Shown here: piece by piece, positions 8,850 to 15,327 of the stretch | Position numbering within the stretch: position 1 is the first letter of the stretch | Layout of the letters: each line of letters starts with the position of its first letter | Source of the DNA: an uncultured Bacilli bacterium | GTDB lineage: Bacteria > Bacillota_I > Bacilli_A > RF39 > UBA660 | NCBI GenBank assembly: GCA_910589375.1 | Contig: CAJUTK010000001.1 | Span: 248,001-312,000, forward strand | DNA length: 64,000 bases | Direction of reading: 5' to 3' | Position numbers and translations under genes: made by a program | Notes under the pieces: model-generated | What the model saw: only the letters and a program-made list of their open reading frames with translations | Database searches by the model: none | What the model was told of the DNA's origin: nothing

Positions 8850-9512
8850 ATGAAAGAATTGGAATTAGCAAAAATCTTATGGGATTATTTATATTTAGGA
8901 GAAGAAATAAAGAAGTGCGATTGTATTTTAGGTCTTGGGTGCTATGATTTGCACATTCCAGAAAAATGTGCACAACTTTATCATGATGGTTATGGAGACT
9001 TCATTATTTTTACAGGTGGACTTGGAAAGTGTACAAGTGGTGTTTTTGAAAAATCAGAAGCAGAAGTTTTTAGAGATATTGCCATTAATCTAGGTGTTCC
9101 AGAAAATAAAATTTTAATTGAAAATAAATCTACTAATACAGGAGATAATTTTCGTTTTACAAAAGCTTTGATAGAGGAAAAAGGACTTTCTATTCATTCA
9201 TATTTAATTGTTCAAAAGCCTTATATGGAAAGGCGAGCTTATGCTGCTTTTAAAGCAATTTTGCCAACGGAAGAATGTAGCGTTACATCTCCTAATATAT
9301 CTTTTGAGGAATATTTTAAAGAGTATGAAGAACAAAATGGAAGCACTCAAGAACTATTAAATGTTATGGTAGGAGATTTACAAAGAATGAAAGTTTATCC
9401 TAAAAAAGGATGGCAGATTGAACAAGTGATTCCAGATTATGTTTGGAGTGCTTATGAAGAATTAGTTTTTATGGGCTATGATAAATATGTTATAAAAGAG
9501 GGGTTGCAATAA
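8850..9512 (+). CDS. YdcF/SanA-like (DUF218) family protein
   Basis: A 220-residue protein with the DUF218 fold pattern: Cys-Ile-Leu-Gly-Leu-Gly-Cys near residue 25, a Phe-Thr-Gly-Gly-Leu-Gly loop near residue 58, Ser-Glu-Ala-Glu-Val-Phe, and Ile-Glu-Asn-Lys-Ser-Thr-Asn-Thr-Gly-Asp-Asn near residue 90, which is the conserved family signature. It lacks the N-terminal membrane anchor of SanA/ElyC and is predicted cytoplasmic, like E. coli YdcF, which binds AdoMet. Function is unknown. ATG at 8850 is chosen for AGGAG at 8839-8843; an earlier in-frame ATG at 8826 has no site. Confidence 0.75.
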   Translation: MKELELAKILWDYLYLGEEIKKCDCILGLGCYDLHIPEKCAQLYHDGYGDFIIFTGGLGKCTSGVFEKSEAEVFRDIAINLGVPENKILIENKSTNTGDNFRFTKALIEEKGLSIHSYLIVQKPYMERRAYAAFKAILPTEECSVTSPNISFEEYFKEYEEQNGSTQELLNVMVGDLQRMKVYPKKGWQIEQVIPDYVWSAYEELVFMGYDKYVIKEGLQ

Positions 9513-9532
9513 CAAAAAAAGTATGCTAGAAT
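9504..9532 (+). promoter_or_regulatory. Promoter of the tandem leader / M20 operon
   Basis: TTGCAA (9504-9509), 17-bp spacer, TAGAAT (9527-9532), with TG one base upstream of the -10 box. The -35 lies inside the last codons of the YdcF gene. An 8-bp inverted repeat with T run (about 9518-9540) overlaps the -10 and could also end the upstream transcript. Confidence 0.6.
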
Positions 9533-9562
9533 ACTTTTACATTGAAACGAAGGAGGATTATT

Positions 9563-9607
9563 ATGAATAAGCTAGTATGTGTTAATAACCGTAGACGCAG
9601 CATCTAG
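9563..9607 (+). CDS. Arg-rich 14-residue leader peptide, copy 1
   Basis: A complete short reading frame with a strong AGGAGG site (9551-9556) and an ATG 6 nt later. The peptide is Met-Asn-Lys-Leu-Val-Cys-Val-Asn-Asn-Arg-Arg-Arg-Ser-Ile. The three Arg codons are CGT, AGA and CGC at 9590-9598. Its stop TAG (9605-9607) is the first three bases of the following 10-bp stem. A second copy 175 bp downstream keeps the last seven residues with identical codons, while changes fall in codons 2, 3 and 7 (one silent, two conservative). This position and composition are those of a ribosome-sensing leader. Confidence 0.75.
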   Translation: MNKLVCVNNRRRSI

Positions 9608-9717
9608 TACTTGTTTAAGCGAAAAAATAGTTTCGTGGATACAAGTACTATTCGTCGTGCTTGTATCTAAGGTTCATAATAATTAAGACCTATGTGTACA
9701 AGCATAGGTCTATTTTT
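9605..9717 (+). promoter_or_regulatory. Transcription attenuator, copy 1
   Basis: Five pairing segments are visible. A:B is a perfect 10-bp stem (9605-9614 with 9641-9650). B:C is an alternative 10-bp stem with one G-U (9639-9648 with 9657-9666). C:E is an 8-bp antiterminator (9658-9665 with 9697-9704). D:E is the terminator stem (9686-9694 with 9703-9711), followed by TTTTT at 9713-9717. A ribosome held at the Arg codons leaves A free, so A:B forms, C is released and C:E blocks the terminator. A ribosome reaching the stop covers A, so B:C forms and D:E terminates. The structures are seen in the sequence; the logic is inference. Confidence 0.7.
9686..9717 (+). terminator. Attenuator terminator, copy 1
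   Basis: A 9-bp stem with an 8-nt loop, then a T tract. The third pair is A-T here and G-C in the second copy, a compensatory change. Confidence 0.85.
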
Positions 9718-9737
9718 GTGTATTAAAGGAGGAAATT

Positions 9738-9782
9738 ATGAAGAAACTAGTATGTATTAATAACCGTAGACGCAGCATCTAG
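9738..9782 (+). CDS. Arg-rich 14-residue leader peptide, copy 2
   Basis: Same design as copy 1: an AAAGGAGG site (9725-9732), then ATG at 9738. The peptide is Met-Lys-Lys-Leu-Val-Cys-Ile-Asn-Asn-Arg-Arg-Arg-Ser-Ile, with Arg codons CGT, AGA, CGC and stop TAG at 9780-9782 overlapping the A:B stem. It lies between terminator 1 and terminator 2, so it is translated only if the first attenuator is read through, unless an internal promoter exists (none seen). Confidence 0.75.
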   Translation: MKKLVCINNRRRSI

Positions 9783-9892
9783 TACTTGTTTAAGCGAAAA
9801 AATAGTTTCGTGGATACAAGTACTATTCGTCGTGCTTGTATCTAAGGTTCATAATAATTAAGGCCTATGTATACAAGCATAGGCCTATTTTT
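9780..9892 (+). promoter_or_regulatory. Transcription attenuator, copy 2
   Basis: All pairing segments of copy 1 recur at +175: A:B 9780-9789 with 9816-9825, B:C 9814-9823 with 9832-9841, C:E 9833-9840 with 9872-9879, and terminator D:E 9861-9869 with 9878-9886 plus TTTTT. The segment from the stop codon to the start of the terminator is identical in both copies. The M20 peptidase start codon lies 18 nt after the T tract, so this is its direct control point. Confidence 0.7.
9861..9892 (+). terminator. Attenuator terminator, copy 2
   Basis: A 9-bp stem, 8-nt loop and T tract. It differs from copy 1 by a paired A-T to G-C change in the stem and one loop base. Confidence 0.85.
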
Positions 9893-9910
9893 GTAGAAAG
9901 GAAGAAATAT

Positions 9911-10972
9911 ATGAAAAAAATAGAAAAAGAAATACTTTCCGTATTAAAAAAATTTATTTCATTTCCAACAATAGATGGAAATGAAGGAGAAATGAAAAAA
10001 TTATTAGAGTATGTAAAAACATTAGTGCCTACTAATTTTATTATCAAGGAATATACATTTAACAATAAACCAGCATTAGTAATTTCTAATACTGATTCTA
10101 AAGAATTAGATGTTGTATTTTGTACTCATATTGATGTAGTACCACATGAAAAGTATGAATTAGTAGAAAAAGGAAATTTACTTTATGGTAGAGGAACGTT
10201 TGATATGAAAGGCGGAGCAGTAGTCTCACTACTTTCTTTATTAAATCAGGAGACACATAAGAAAGCTGGAATATTTTTAACGAGTGATGAAGAAGTAGGA
10301 GGAAACTGTGTTAAAGAACTACTAAATATTTATCATCCTAAATTTGGTATTATTCCAGATGGGGGTAATAACTTTGATTTTATTAAAGAAGAAAAAGGTA
10401 GATTGCTATTAAAAGTTTCAATTACTACTCTATCTGCACATGCAGCAGAATTATATAAGGGTGAAAATGCATTAGTAATTCTTATGGATATTTATCAGAA
10501 ACTACTAGAAAAGTATCCAACTCCAACATCAGAAAAAGAATGGAAATCTTCTATTTGTCTTACCCACTTAGAAGGAGGTACTGCGTATAATCAAGTTCCA
10601 GACTATGCGGAGATGATATTGGATATTAGGAGAATTACAACAGACTTTAAAGCAGAATTTATAAACACTTTAAAAAAGATAGATAAAAGAATAAAAATAG
10701 AAGTTTTAGCAAGCGAGACTCCCTATTTAACAAATCCAGAAGAGGATATGGTAAAACGATACTTACAATCAGTAAAAAAAGTATTAAAGAAAGAACCTAC
10801 TATTACTTTTTCTAATAGTACTTGTGATGGAATTTATTTTACTGAGAAAGGAATTCCTACTGTACTTATGAATCCATCTGGAGGGTTTGCGCATGCACCA
10901 AATGAGTATGTAGAAAAAGAAGCTTTGTTGAAACTTTATGAAATTTATACAGATTTTTTAAAAAATATATAA
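9911..10972 (+). CDS. M20-family metallopeptidase / deacylase (ArgE/DapE-like)
   Basis: A 353-residue cytoplasmic enzyme. Zinc ligands and catalytic residues are in order: Thr-His-Ile-Asp-Val-Val-Pro (residues 71-77), Gly-Arg-Gly-Thr-Phe-Asp-Met-Lys-Gly-Gly near 95, Ser-Asp-Glu-Glu-Val-Gly-Gly near 122, and the C-terminal Gly-Phe-Ala-His-Ala-Pro-Asn-Glu. A dimerisation domain lies between about 165 and 270. M20 members remove acyl groups or cut small peptides (acetylornithine deacetylase, succinyl-DAP desuccinylase, PepT, CPG2); the exact substrate is not readable from the sequence. The Arg-codon leader upstream makes an arginine-related substrate attractive (inference). Start chosen for AAAGGAAG at 9898-9905. 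The GNAT-like gene follows after 19 nt. Confidence 0.85.
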   Translation: MKKIEKEILSVLKKFISFPTIDGNEGEMKKLLEYVKTLVPTNFIIKEYTFNNKPALVISNTDSKELDVVFCTHIDVVPHEKYELVEKGNLLYGRGTFDMKGGAVVSLLSLLNQETHKKAGIFLTSDEEVGGNCVKELLNIYHPKFGIIPDGGNNFDFIKEEKGRLLLKVSITTLSAHAAELYKGENALVILMDIYQKLLEKYPTPTSEKEWKSSICLTHLEGGTAYNQVPDYAEMILDIRRITTDFKAEFINTLKKIDKRIKIEVLASETPYLTNPEEDMVKRYLQSVKKVLKKEPTITFSNSTCDGIYFTEKGIPTVLMNPSGGFAHAPNEYVEKEALLKLYEIYTDFLKNI

Positions 10973-10991
10973 TAAAGAAAGAAGGAATATT

Positions 10992-11678
10992 ATGAATAGT
11001 ATATTATTAACAATGAAAATACAGCCAGTAACAATACAAACAGGATCTACTGCTTATCAAATAAGATGTTTACAAGAATCTGATTATAAAGCTTTTTCTG
11101 CTATTATAAAAGAAGTTTTTAGTTTACCTCCATGGGATGAAAAATTGACAGAAGAAGAAGTTTTAGAAGAATTTAAACATTGCACAGGGAATGGATTTAT
11201 TTTGGGAGCTTTTAGCAAGACAGGGGAGTTAATGGGAATTGCGGAATTTATTCATGAATTTTTAGATGAACATGCACCCTATATACCACTACCATCTTGT
11301 TCAACAGATTCTGCTTGGTATATTCATGGTCTTGCTACTTTACCAAAATATAGAAGTAGTAATAATGAAAATGGAAATCAATTACATGTTTGTACAAACC
11401 TAGTACAGCAAGGATTACTTTTTTGTAAAGATTTAGCGCCTAAACATAGTGATTATTGTTATTTTAGGATATCTGAACATGGCTCTATGTCAAAAGGATT
11501 AGGAGAAAGACAGGGATTTGTAATTGTTAGAAAAGAAGGAGAAATTTCAGAACAGATTATTGATCCAAACCTTGCTGATCCATACAGAAACTTTATGATT
11601 AAGGATTTAAGAGTGCCTATGGAATTAGCGGATTATAGTTTTATGTATGAAACTCCTAAGAAGTATATAAAAGAATAG
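10992..11678 (+). CDS. GNAT-like N-acetyltransferase
   Basis: A 228-residue protein. After a short N-terminal extension, residues about 20-190 follow the GNAT pattern: Tyr-Gln-Ile-Arg-Cys-Leu-Gln-Glu-Ser-Asp-Tyr start, Gly-Ile-Ala-Glu-Phe strand, Trp-Tyr-Ile-His-Gly-Leu-Ala-Thr-Leu-Pro strand with a Tyr-Arg-Ser-Ser loop in place of the usual acetyl-CoA loop, and a late Gly-Leu-Gly-Glu-Arg-Gln-Gly-Phe segment. The CoA-binding Gln/Arg-x-x-Gly-x-Gly/Ala signature is degenerate, so activity is uncertain. It shares the attenuated operon with the M20 peptidase. Confidence 0.6.
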   Translation: MNSILLTMKIQPVTIQTGSTAYQIRCLQESDYKAFSAIIKEVFSLPPWDEKLTEEEVLEEFKHCTGNGFILGAFSKTGELMGIAEFIHEFLDEHAPYIPLPSCSTDSAWYIHGLATLPKYRSSNNENGNQLHVCTNLVQQGLLFCKDLAPKHSDYCYFRISEHGSMSKGLGERQGFVIVRKEGEISEQIIDPNLADPYRNFMIKDLRVPMELADYSFMYETPKKYIKE

Positions 11679-11708
11679 GATAATAAGAAATTTTATTAAG
11701 ATAAAACT

Positions 11709-11737
11709 AAAAAAGACAAAATTGTCTTTTTTTATAT
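11709..11737. terminator. Bidirectional terminator
   Basis: A 10-bp symmetric A/T-flanked stem (11709-11718 with 11723-11732) between two converging genes; T runs are present on both strands. Confidence 0.8.
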
Positions 11738-13057
11738 TTTTTTAAGGATTTTTCCTACTGTAGGTTCATATTTTGTCCTATAAACTATTTCAGGAACAGA
11801 TTCTAAGTATGTAGATTGTAATAATGCTTTATCTTGTTCTTTTATTTTTCTTTTATTTGGGCATTTTATTGTAAATTCATTTGTAGTAAATCTACAAATA
11901 GTAGAAAAATAACTATGAACATCATCTTTATAATAAAGTCTACCAGTAAGTGGATGTGATAGAAATTCTCTTCTTTGACTTTCTATGATAGGTATCATAT
12001 GATTTCTGTAATAAATACCATTTTTCTGATGTTCTTCATCATTCATAAAGAACTCAGTTTCTGATTTTAAAGTAGGAACATTATTTCCATAACAGTAAAC
12101 AGAAAGGTTAGGATTATGAATTCTTACTTTTTCTAATAATTCTATGTTTCTTTTAATATCGTCAATAGTTTCTGTTGGATAACAAATTAGAAAAATAGTT
12201 TCTATAAAGATATCTGGTCTAAGAGTAGATATCGTATTTAGTATTTCAAATGCCCTTTCAGCAGTATTACATCTTCCCATTCTTTTTAGTAAATCATTAC
12301 TCATACATTGGATAGGAATCATAACTCTTTTAATTTTTGTATTTCTTACAATTTCTTTTAATAGTTCATTAGACATTTCATCAGGGCTTAAAGAATCTAA
12401 TAAAATGGTATCAATTTCTTTAATGGCACTAATTTTTCTAATGAGCTCTATTAAACTGTCATTAGGTCCTAAATCATTACCATAAGAAGAAACATTAAGA
12501 CCAGTTAATAAAACTTCACTAATTCCATCTTCTATTGCAAAAAATTCAAGTGTTTTTACGATACTATCCATAGGCATACTTTTTAAGTGAAGATTTAAAT
12601 AATTACTTTTACAAAAAGCACATCTTTTATTGCATCCATCTTCTACAACAATATTTAGCCGGTGAGGATATCTGAATTCTACTCCTAAGCCAGGATAGTT
12701 AATTTCCTCAATAGATTTTTGATCTAAGTATTCTGCTATTTCTAGTTGCATCCCTTGACCTGTTTTTTTCCCAAGAAAGTCAATATGAGGATTGTCTTTA
12801 AAGTATTGTTGAAAACCTGGATAAGCTGTTTCACAACCAAAGATAGCAAGAGATTGGTTTTCTTTTTTTTCATGTAGTAACGTTAAAATATTTTCAGTAG
12901 ATGTTTTAATTCTATCAGATGTATAGGCGCATCCGATATAACAGATAATATCTGCATCTTCTATATTTCTGGTGAGTTCAAAATTATTGGCAAGTTTTAA
13001 ACCTGAAATATAGCTTCTAGAAATATCACAACAATGAGTATCAAAAAAAACTTTCAT
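11732..13057 (-). CDS. MiaB/MtaB-like radical SAM methylthiotransferase
   Basis: A 441-residue protein. The N-terminal UPF0004 domain carries spaced cysteines (a Cys-Cys near 9-10, Cys-Tyr-Ile-Gly-Cys-Ala near 35-39, Phe-Gly-Cys-Glu near 75), and the radical SAM motif Cys-Asn-Lys-Arg-Cys-Ala-Phe-Cys (CxxxCxxC) lies near residue 141. A C-terminal basic region could be a TRAM-like RNA-binding part. Known relatives add a methylthio group to tRNA (i6A37 or t6A37) or ribosomal protein S12. Given t6A genes nearby, a tRNA substrate is plausible, but the N-terminus is divergent and I cannot assign MiaB versus MtaB. The start has a GGGAGGATT site and a TATAAT box upstream on the minus strand. Confidence 0.75.
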   Translation of the reverse strand: MKVFFDTHCCDISRSYISGLKLANNFELTRNIEDADIICYIGCAYTSDRIKTSTENILTLLHEKKENQSLAIFGCETAYPGFQQYFKDNPHIDFLGKKTGQGMQLEIAEYLDQKSIEEINYPGLGVEFRYPHRLNIVVEDGCNKRCAFCKSNYLNLHLKSMPMDSIVKTLEFFAIEDGISEVLLTGLNVSSYGNDLGPNDSLIELIRKISAIKEIDTILLDSLSPDEMSNELLKEIVRNTKIKRVMIPIQCMSNDLLKRMGRCNTAERAFEILNTISTLRPDIFIETIFLICYPTETIDDIKRNIELLEKVRIHNPNLSVYCYGNNVPTLKSETEFFMNDEEHQKNGIYYRNHMIPIIESQRREFLSHPLTGRLYYKDDVHSYFSTICRFTTNEFTIKCPNKRKIKEQDKALLQSTYLESVPEIVYRTKYEPTVGKILKKI

Positions 13058-13209
13058 AAAGTAATCCTCCCTTTAGAAATGCTGTTATTATAACACATTC
13101 CATTAAAAAGATATAATTAGAAATAAGGATAGCCATTGTAAAACGAATTTGGCGAACTTTTTTATAAATAATAAGTATGATATAATACATAATGAAATAG
13201 GTGATTAAT

Positions 13210-13887
13210 ATGGCTTTCGAATATGATATGTTATATAAATATCATTTGATGAATTCTATGAATAAAAAGAATCAGTATAATGGTAAAAATTTAGAGAATG
13301 TAGATGTGGAAGCTCCACTTTCATTATTTATGGATAGAGAACCAGTAACAGGAATAGATCAACAATTTGTTTTTGCTGTTACTATTTATTTAGTTCATCC
13401 AATTAGTGGTCAAATATTATTCTTAAGACAAACTAAAAAAGAAAAAGTTGTAGATGAATATGTAGGTCTTGGAGGAAAAGCTAGATCGATATTTGATGGG
13501 CATGTTTTAAAGGGAGAGAAAATTCCTACTATAGAAGCTTTACGAAAATCTATTGATTTTCAATTAAAACCTGAAGATTTATTAGCAGTAGCATGTAAGG
13601 AAGTTATGGAAGAAACACTGCCATCTATGAGTTTAGCCGATCAGATTATTCTAAGAAATAAAAATTCAAATATAACAGTATCTGAAATACGTGATAAATT
13701 GCAAAATTTTTCTGTCGTTAGAACGAAATTATCACTTCCTAATCAGACGGTTATTCTATTAACTCAGGATAGTTTGGAACCTAATAATTATCAAGGAACA
13801 GTAAGTGGATTTAATGATAAGAAGTATTTTTCTTATCCAGCATGGAAAGAACTATCCGTTGCTACTAGTGAACAAAAGCATAAATAA
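13210..13887 (+). CDS. Nudix-like protein with split Nudix box
   Basis: A 225-residue soluble protein. Residues about 55-200 resemble a Nudix fold: a Phe-Ala-Val-Thr-Ile-Tyr-Leu-Val strand, Gln-Ile-Leu-Phe-Leu-Arg-Gln, then Tyr-Val-Gly-Leu-Gly-Gly-Lys at the start of the Nudix box. About 40 residues later comes Cys-Lys-Glu-Val-Met-Glu-Glu-Thr, which would complete it. Standard boxes have 23 contiguous residues (GX5EX7REUXEEXGU), so this box appears split by an insert and the Arg is replaced by Lys. Hydrolase activity is therefore uncertain. ATG at 13210 follows AGGTGA at 13199-13204; TATAAT lies about 20 nt further upstream. Confidence 0.6.
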   Translation: MAFEYDMLYKYHLMNSMNKKNQYNGKNLENVDVEAPLSLFMDREPVTGIDQQFVFAVTIYLVHPISGQILFLRQTKKEKVVDEYVGLGGKARSIFDGHVLKGEKIPTIEALRKSIDFQLKPEDLLAVACKEVMEETLPSMSLADQIILRNKNSNITVSEIRDKLQNFSVVRTKLSLPNQTVILLTQDSLEPNNYQGTVSGFNDKKYFSYPAWKELSVATSEQKHK

Positions 13888-13901
13888 AATGCAAAGATTT
13901 T

Positions 13902-13972
13902 AAATAGTATTTTAAAAGTAAATAAGTGTAAATAGATAAAATATTTTATTACTTTAAAAATACTATTTTTTT
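13902..13972 (+). terminator. Long-stem terminator
   Basis: A stem of more than 20 bp with one mismatch and one bulge (13902-13925 with 13946-13968), followed by T residues, 14 nt after the Nudix-like gene. Confidence 0.75.
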
Positions 13973-14031
13973 ATTTTGATTGCTAATTAGAGACAAGGTT
14001 GGTATAATAAAATTAATATGGAGTAAATAAA

Positions 14032-14255
14032 ATGGCGAAAGAAGTTTTTTTGTTTGAACATAATGAAAAAGCTTATGAAGTTGGAGTAGATACCATAGCA
14101 TCAGAACTTGTTAATATAGAAGATATTAGCACTACTATATCAACGGTATTAAAAACAATCGTAATGTACAAGTTTTAACTTTATAATTTGGGTTAGCAGA
14201 TTATCAATAGATTTGGCCAGATTCTCCTATAGAAGGTGCTAAAAAGTTTCGTTAA
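14032..14255 (+). pseudogene. Decayed small gene, family unknown
   Basis: A reading frame opens at ATG 14032 and runs 48 codons to a stop at 14176-14178. In the shifted frame, codons continue in protein-like fashion from the A5 run at 14151-14155 to 14255, interrupted by TAA and TAG stops. Adding one A to the homopolymer would join the two parts into a product of about 74 residues with two nonsense codons (ending Trp-Pro-Asp-Ser-Pro-Ile-Glu-Gly-Ala-Lys-Lys). I do not recognise the family. With the terminator at 13902-13972 it accounts for most of the 406-nt stretch between the flanking genes. Confidence 0.4.
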
Positions 14256-14293
14256 GTATGATTAATTTTATATATTTGTAATGATAGGGGGAA

Positions 14294-15238
14294 TTGTTAA
14301 ATTTATCCGATATTTTATTTACATTAAAAGCTTTTGCTGTTATATTTTCTGGATTTGCTGTAGTTGAAGCGCGGCAACATAGAAAATATAAGCTTATTAA
14401 AAGGAATATGTTTGAGGAGAATAAAGACTATCGTAAATGGTTAATAACGGAATCGACATGTGAAGAACTTCGTTCCCTTGATGAATTATCAAAAAAAATT
14501 AATTGGCAGCAGGCTCAAGAATTTTCATATTACTTAGGAGTTCTAATAGAAAAAACTTCCCCTTCAAATTTGAAAACAATTTATAATAATCTTTCTACTC
14601 TTTCCCTTGTAAGAAATAATTCAAAATTAGACTCAAATACTGTAGGGGAATACTGGCCAACAAATGTTATCGTTGCAAGGAAAGATGGATTGTTTGCTCA
14701 TGAATTTTTTCATGCCGCTTCTTCTTTTTGGGATAAAGTAACAGGGATATGGTATAGTGGTTTTAGCCAAGATGATAATAATACTCGTAAGGTTATTGGA
14801 AATGGATTAAATGAAGGTTATACTGAACTGTTAGCTTCGCGTTGGTGTCTTCACGGTTTTTTTAAAATGTATGGTCCTCCTGTAAGACTTGCTGAATTAT
14901 TTGAGTTCTTTTTTGATAATCCTAAGGATATGGAAACATACTACTTTAATCATAATTTACCTGGTTTTATAAAATATATGGAACAATTTTCCTCTCGAAA
15001 AGAAATTATTGAAATACTTTTACAAATGGATATTGTTGAAAAAGGTTATGGAATGGGGCTTTGTGTAACTGCTTTAGATGAAGTTAAAATTACTTTAAAA
15101 TTATATCGTATGTTTAAAGATAATTGCCAGGATCCTGTTAAACTAGAACAGTTTGAAAGAAAAATGAAAAGAATGCCACTAGTACGTCTAACTCTTTTAG
15201 GACAAAAATTAAAACTTTTCAAAGATTATTCGTATTGA
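14294..15238 (+). CDS. Zincin-like (HExxH) protein, paralogue A
   Basis: A 314-residue protein with a hydrophobic N-terminal segment (about residues 7-25) that may anchor it to the membrane, followed by a basic stretch. An HEFFH motif lies at residues 136-140, and Asn-Glu-Gly-Tyr-Thr-Glu begins at residue 173. A glutamate 34-38 residues after HExxH fits a gluzincin-type metallopeptidase active site (inference). Family not recognised. The start is doubtful: TTG at 14294 sits too close to the AGGGGG run (14286-14291), and an upstream stop excludes an earlier start. A paralogue lies at 16955-17944, with an M32 carboxypeptidase between them. Confidence 0.6.
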   Translation: MLNLSDILFTLKAFAVIFSGFAVVEARQHRKYKLIKRNMFEENKDYRKWLITESTCEELRSLDELSKKINWQQAQEFSYYLGVLIEKTSPSNLKTIYNNLSTLSLVRNNSKLDSNTVGEYWPTNVIVARKDGLFAHEFFHAASSFWDKVTGIWYSGFSQDDNNTRKVIGNGLNEGYTELLASRWCLHGFFKMYGPPVRLAELFEFFFDNPKDMETYYFNHNLPGFIKYMEQFSSRKEIIEILLQMDIVEKGYGMGLCVTALDEVKITLKLYRMFKDNCQDPVKLEQFERKMKRMPLVRLTLLGQKLKLFKDYSY

Positions 15239-15294
15239 AATACTTGTAGTGCTGGTCACAAGAGTCGATGAGTTAGTTACAATTACTTGTGGAT

Positions 15295-15327
15295 AAAAAA
15301 ATAAGCTCAATTGAGCTTATTTTTTTA
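15295..15327. terminator. Bidirectional terminator
   Basis: A perfect inverted repeat, AAAAAAATAAGCTC (15295-15308) and its complement (15313-15326), between converging genes. T runs are present on both strands. Confidence 0.85.

Larger units (their letters stand above)
9563..9886 (+). repeat. Tandem 175-bp duplication of leader plus attenuator
   Basis: Two 149-nt cores (9563-9711 and 9738-9886) differ at only six positions: three in the leader peptide codons, two forming one compensatory stem pair, and one in the terminator loop. The pattern indicates a duplication kept under selection for peptide end and RNA structure. Confidence 0.9.

Noticed and set aside
9563..9892. Attenuator units as a CRISPR or REP-type repeat
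   Set aside because: Only two copies, with a complete translated leader, pairing logic and terminators; there are no spacers and no dispersed copies in the window.
13888..14031. Riboswitch or T-box in the gap after the Nudix-like gene
   Set aside because: The only structure is one long A/T-rich terminator stem; T-box and known riboswitch core motifs are not visible.
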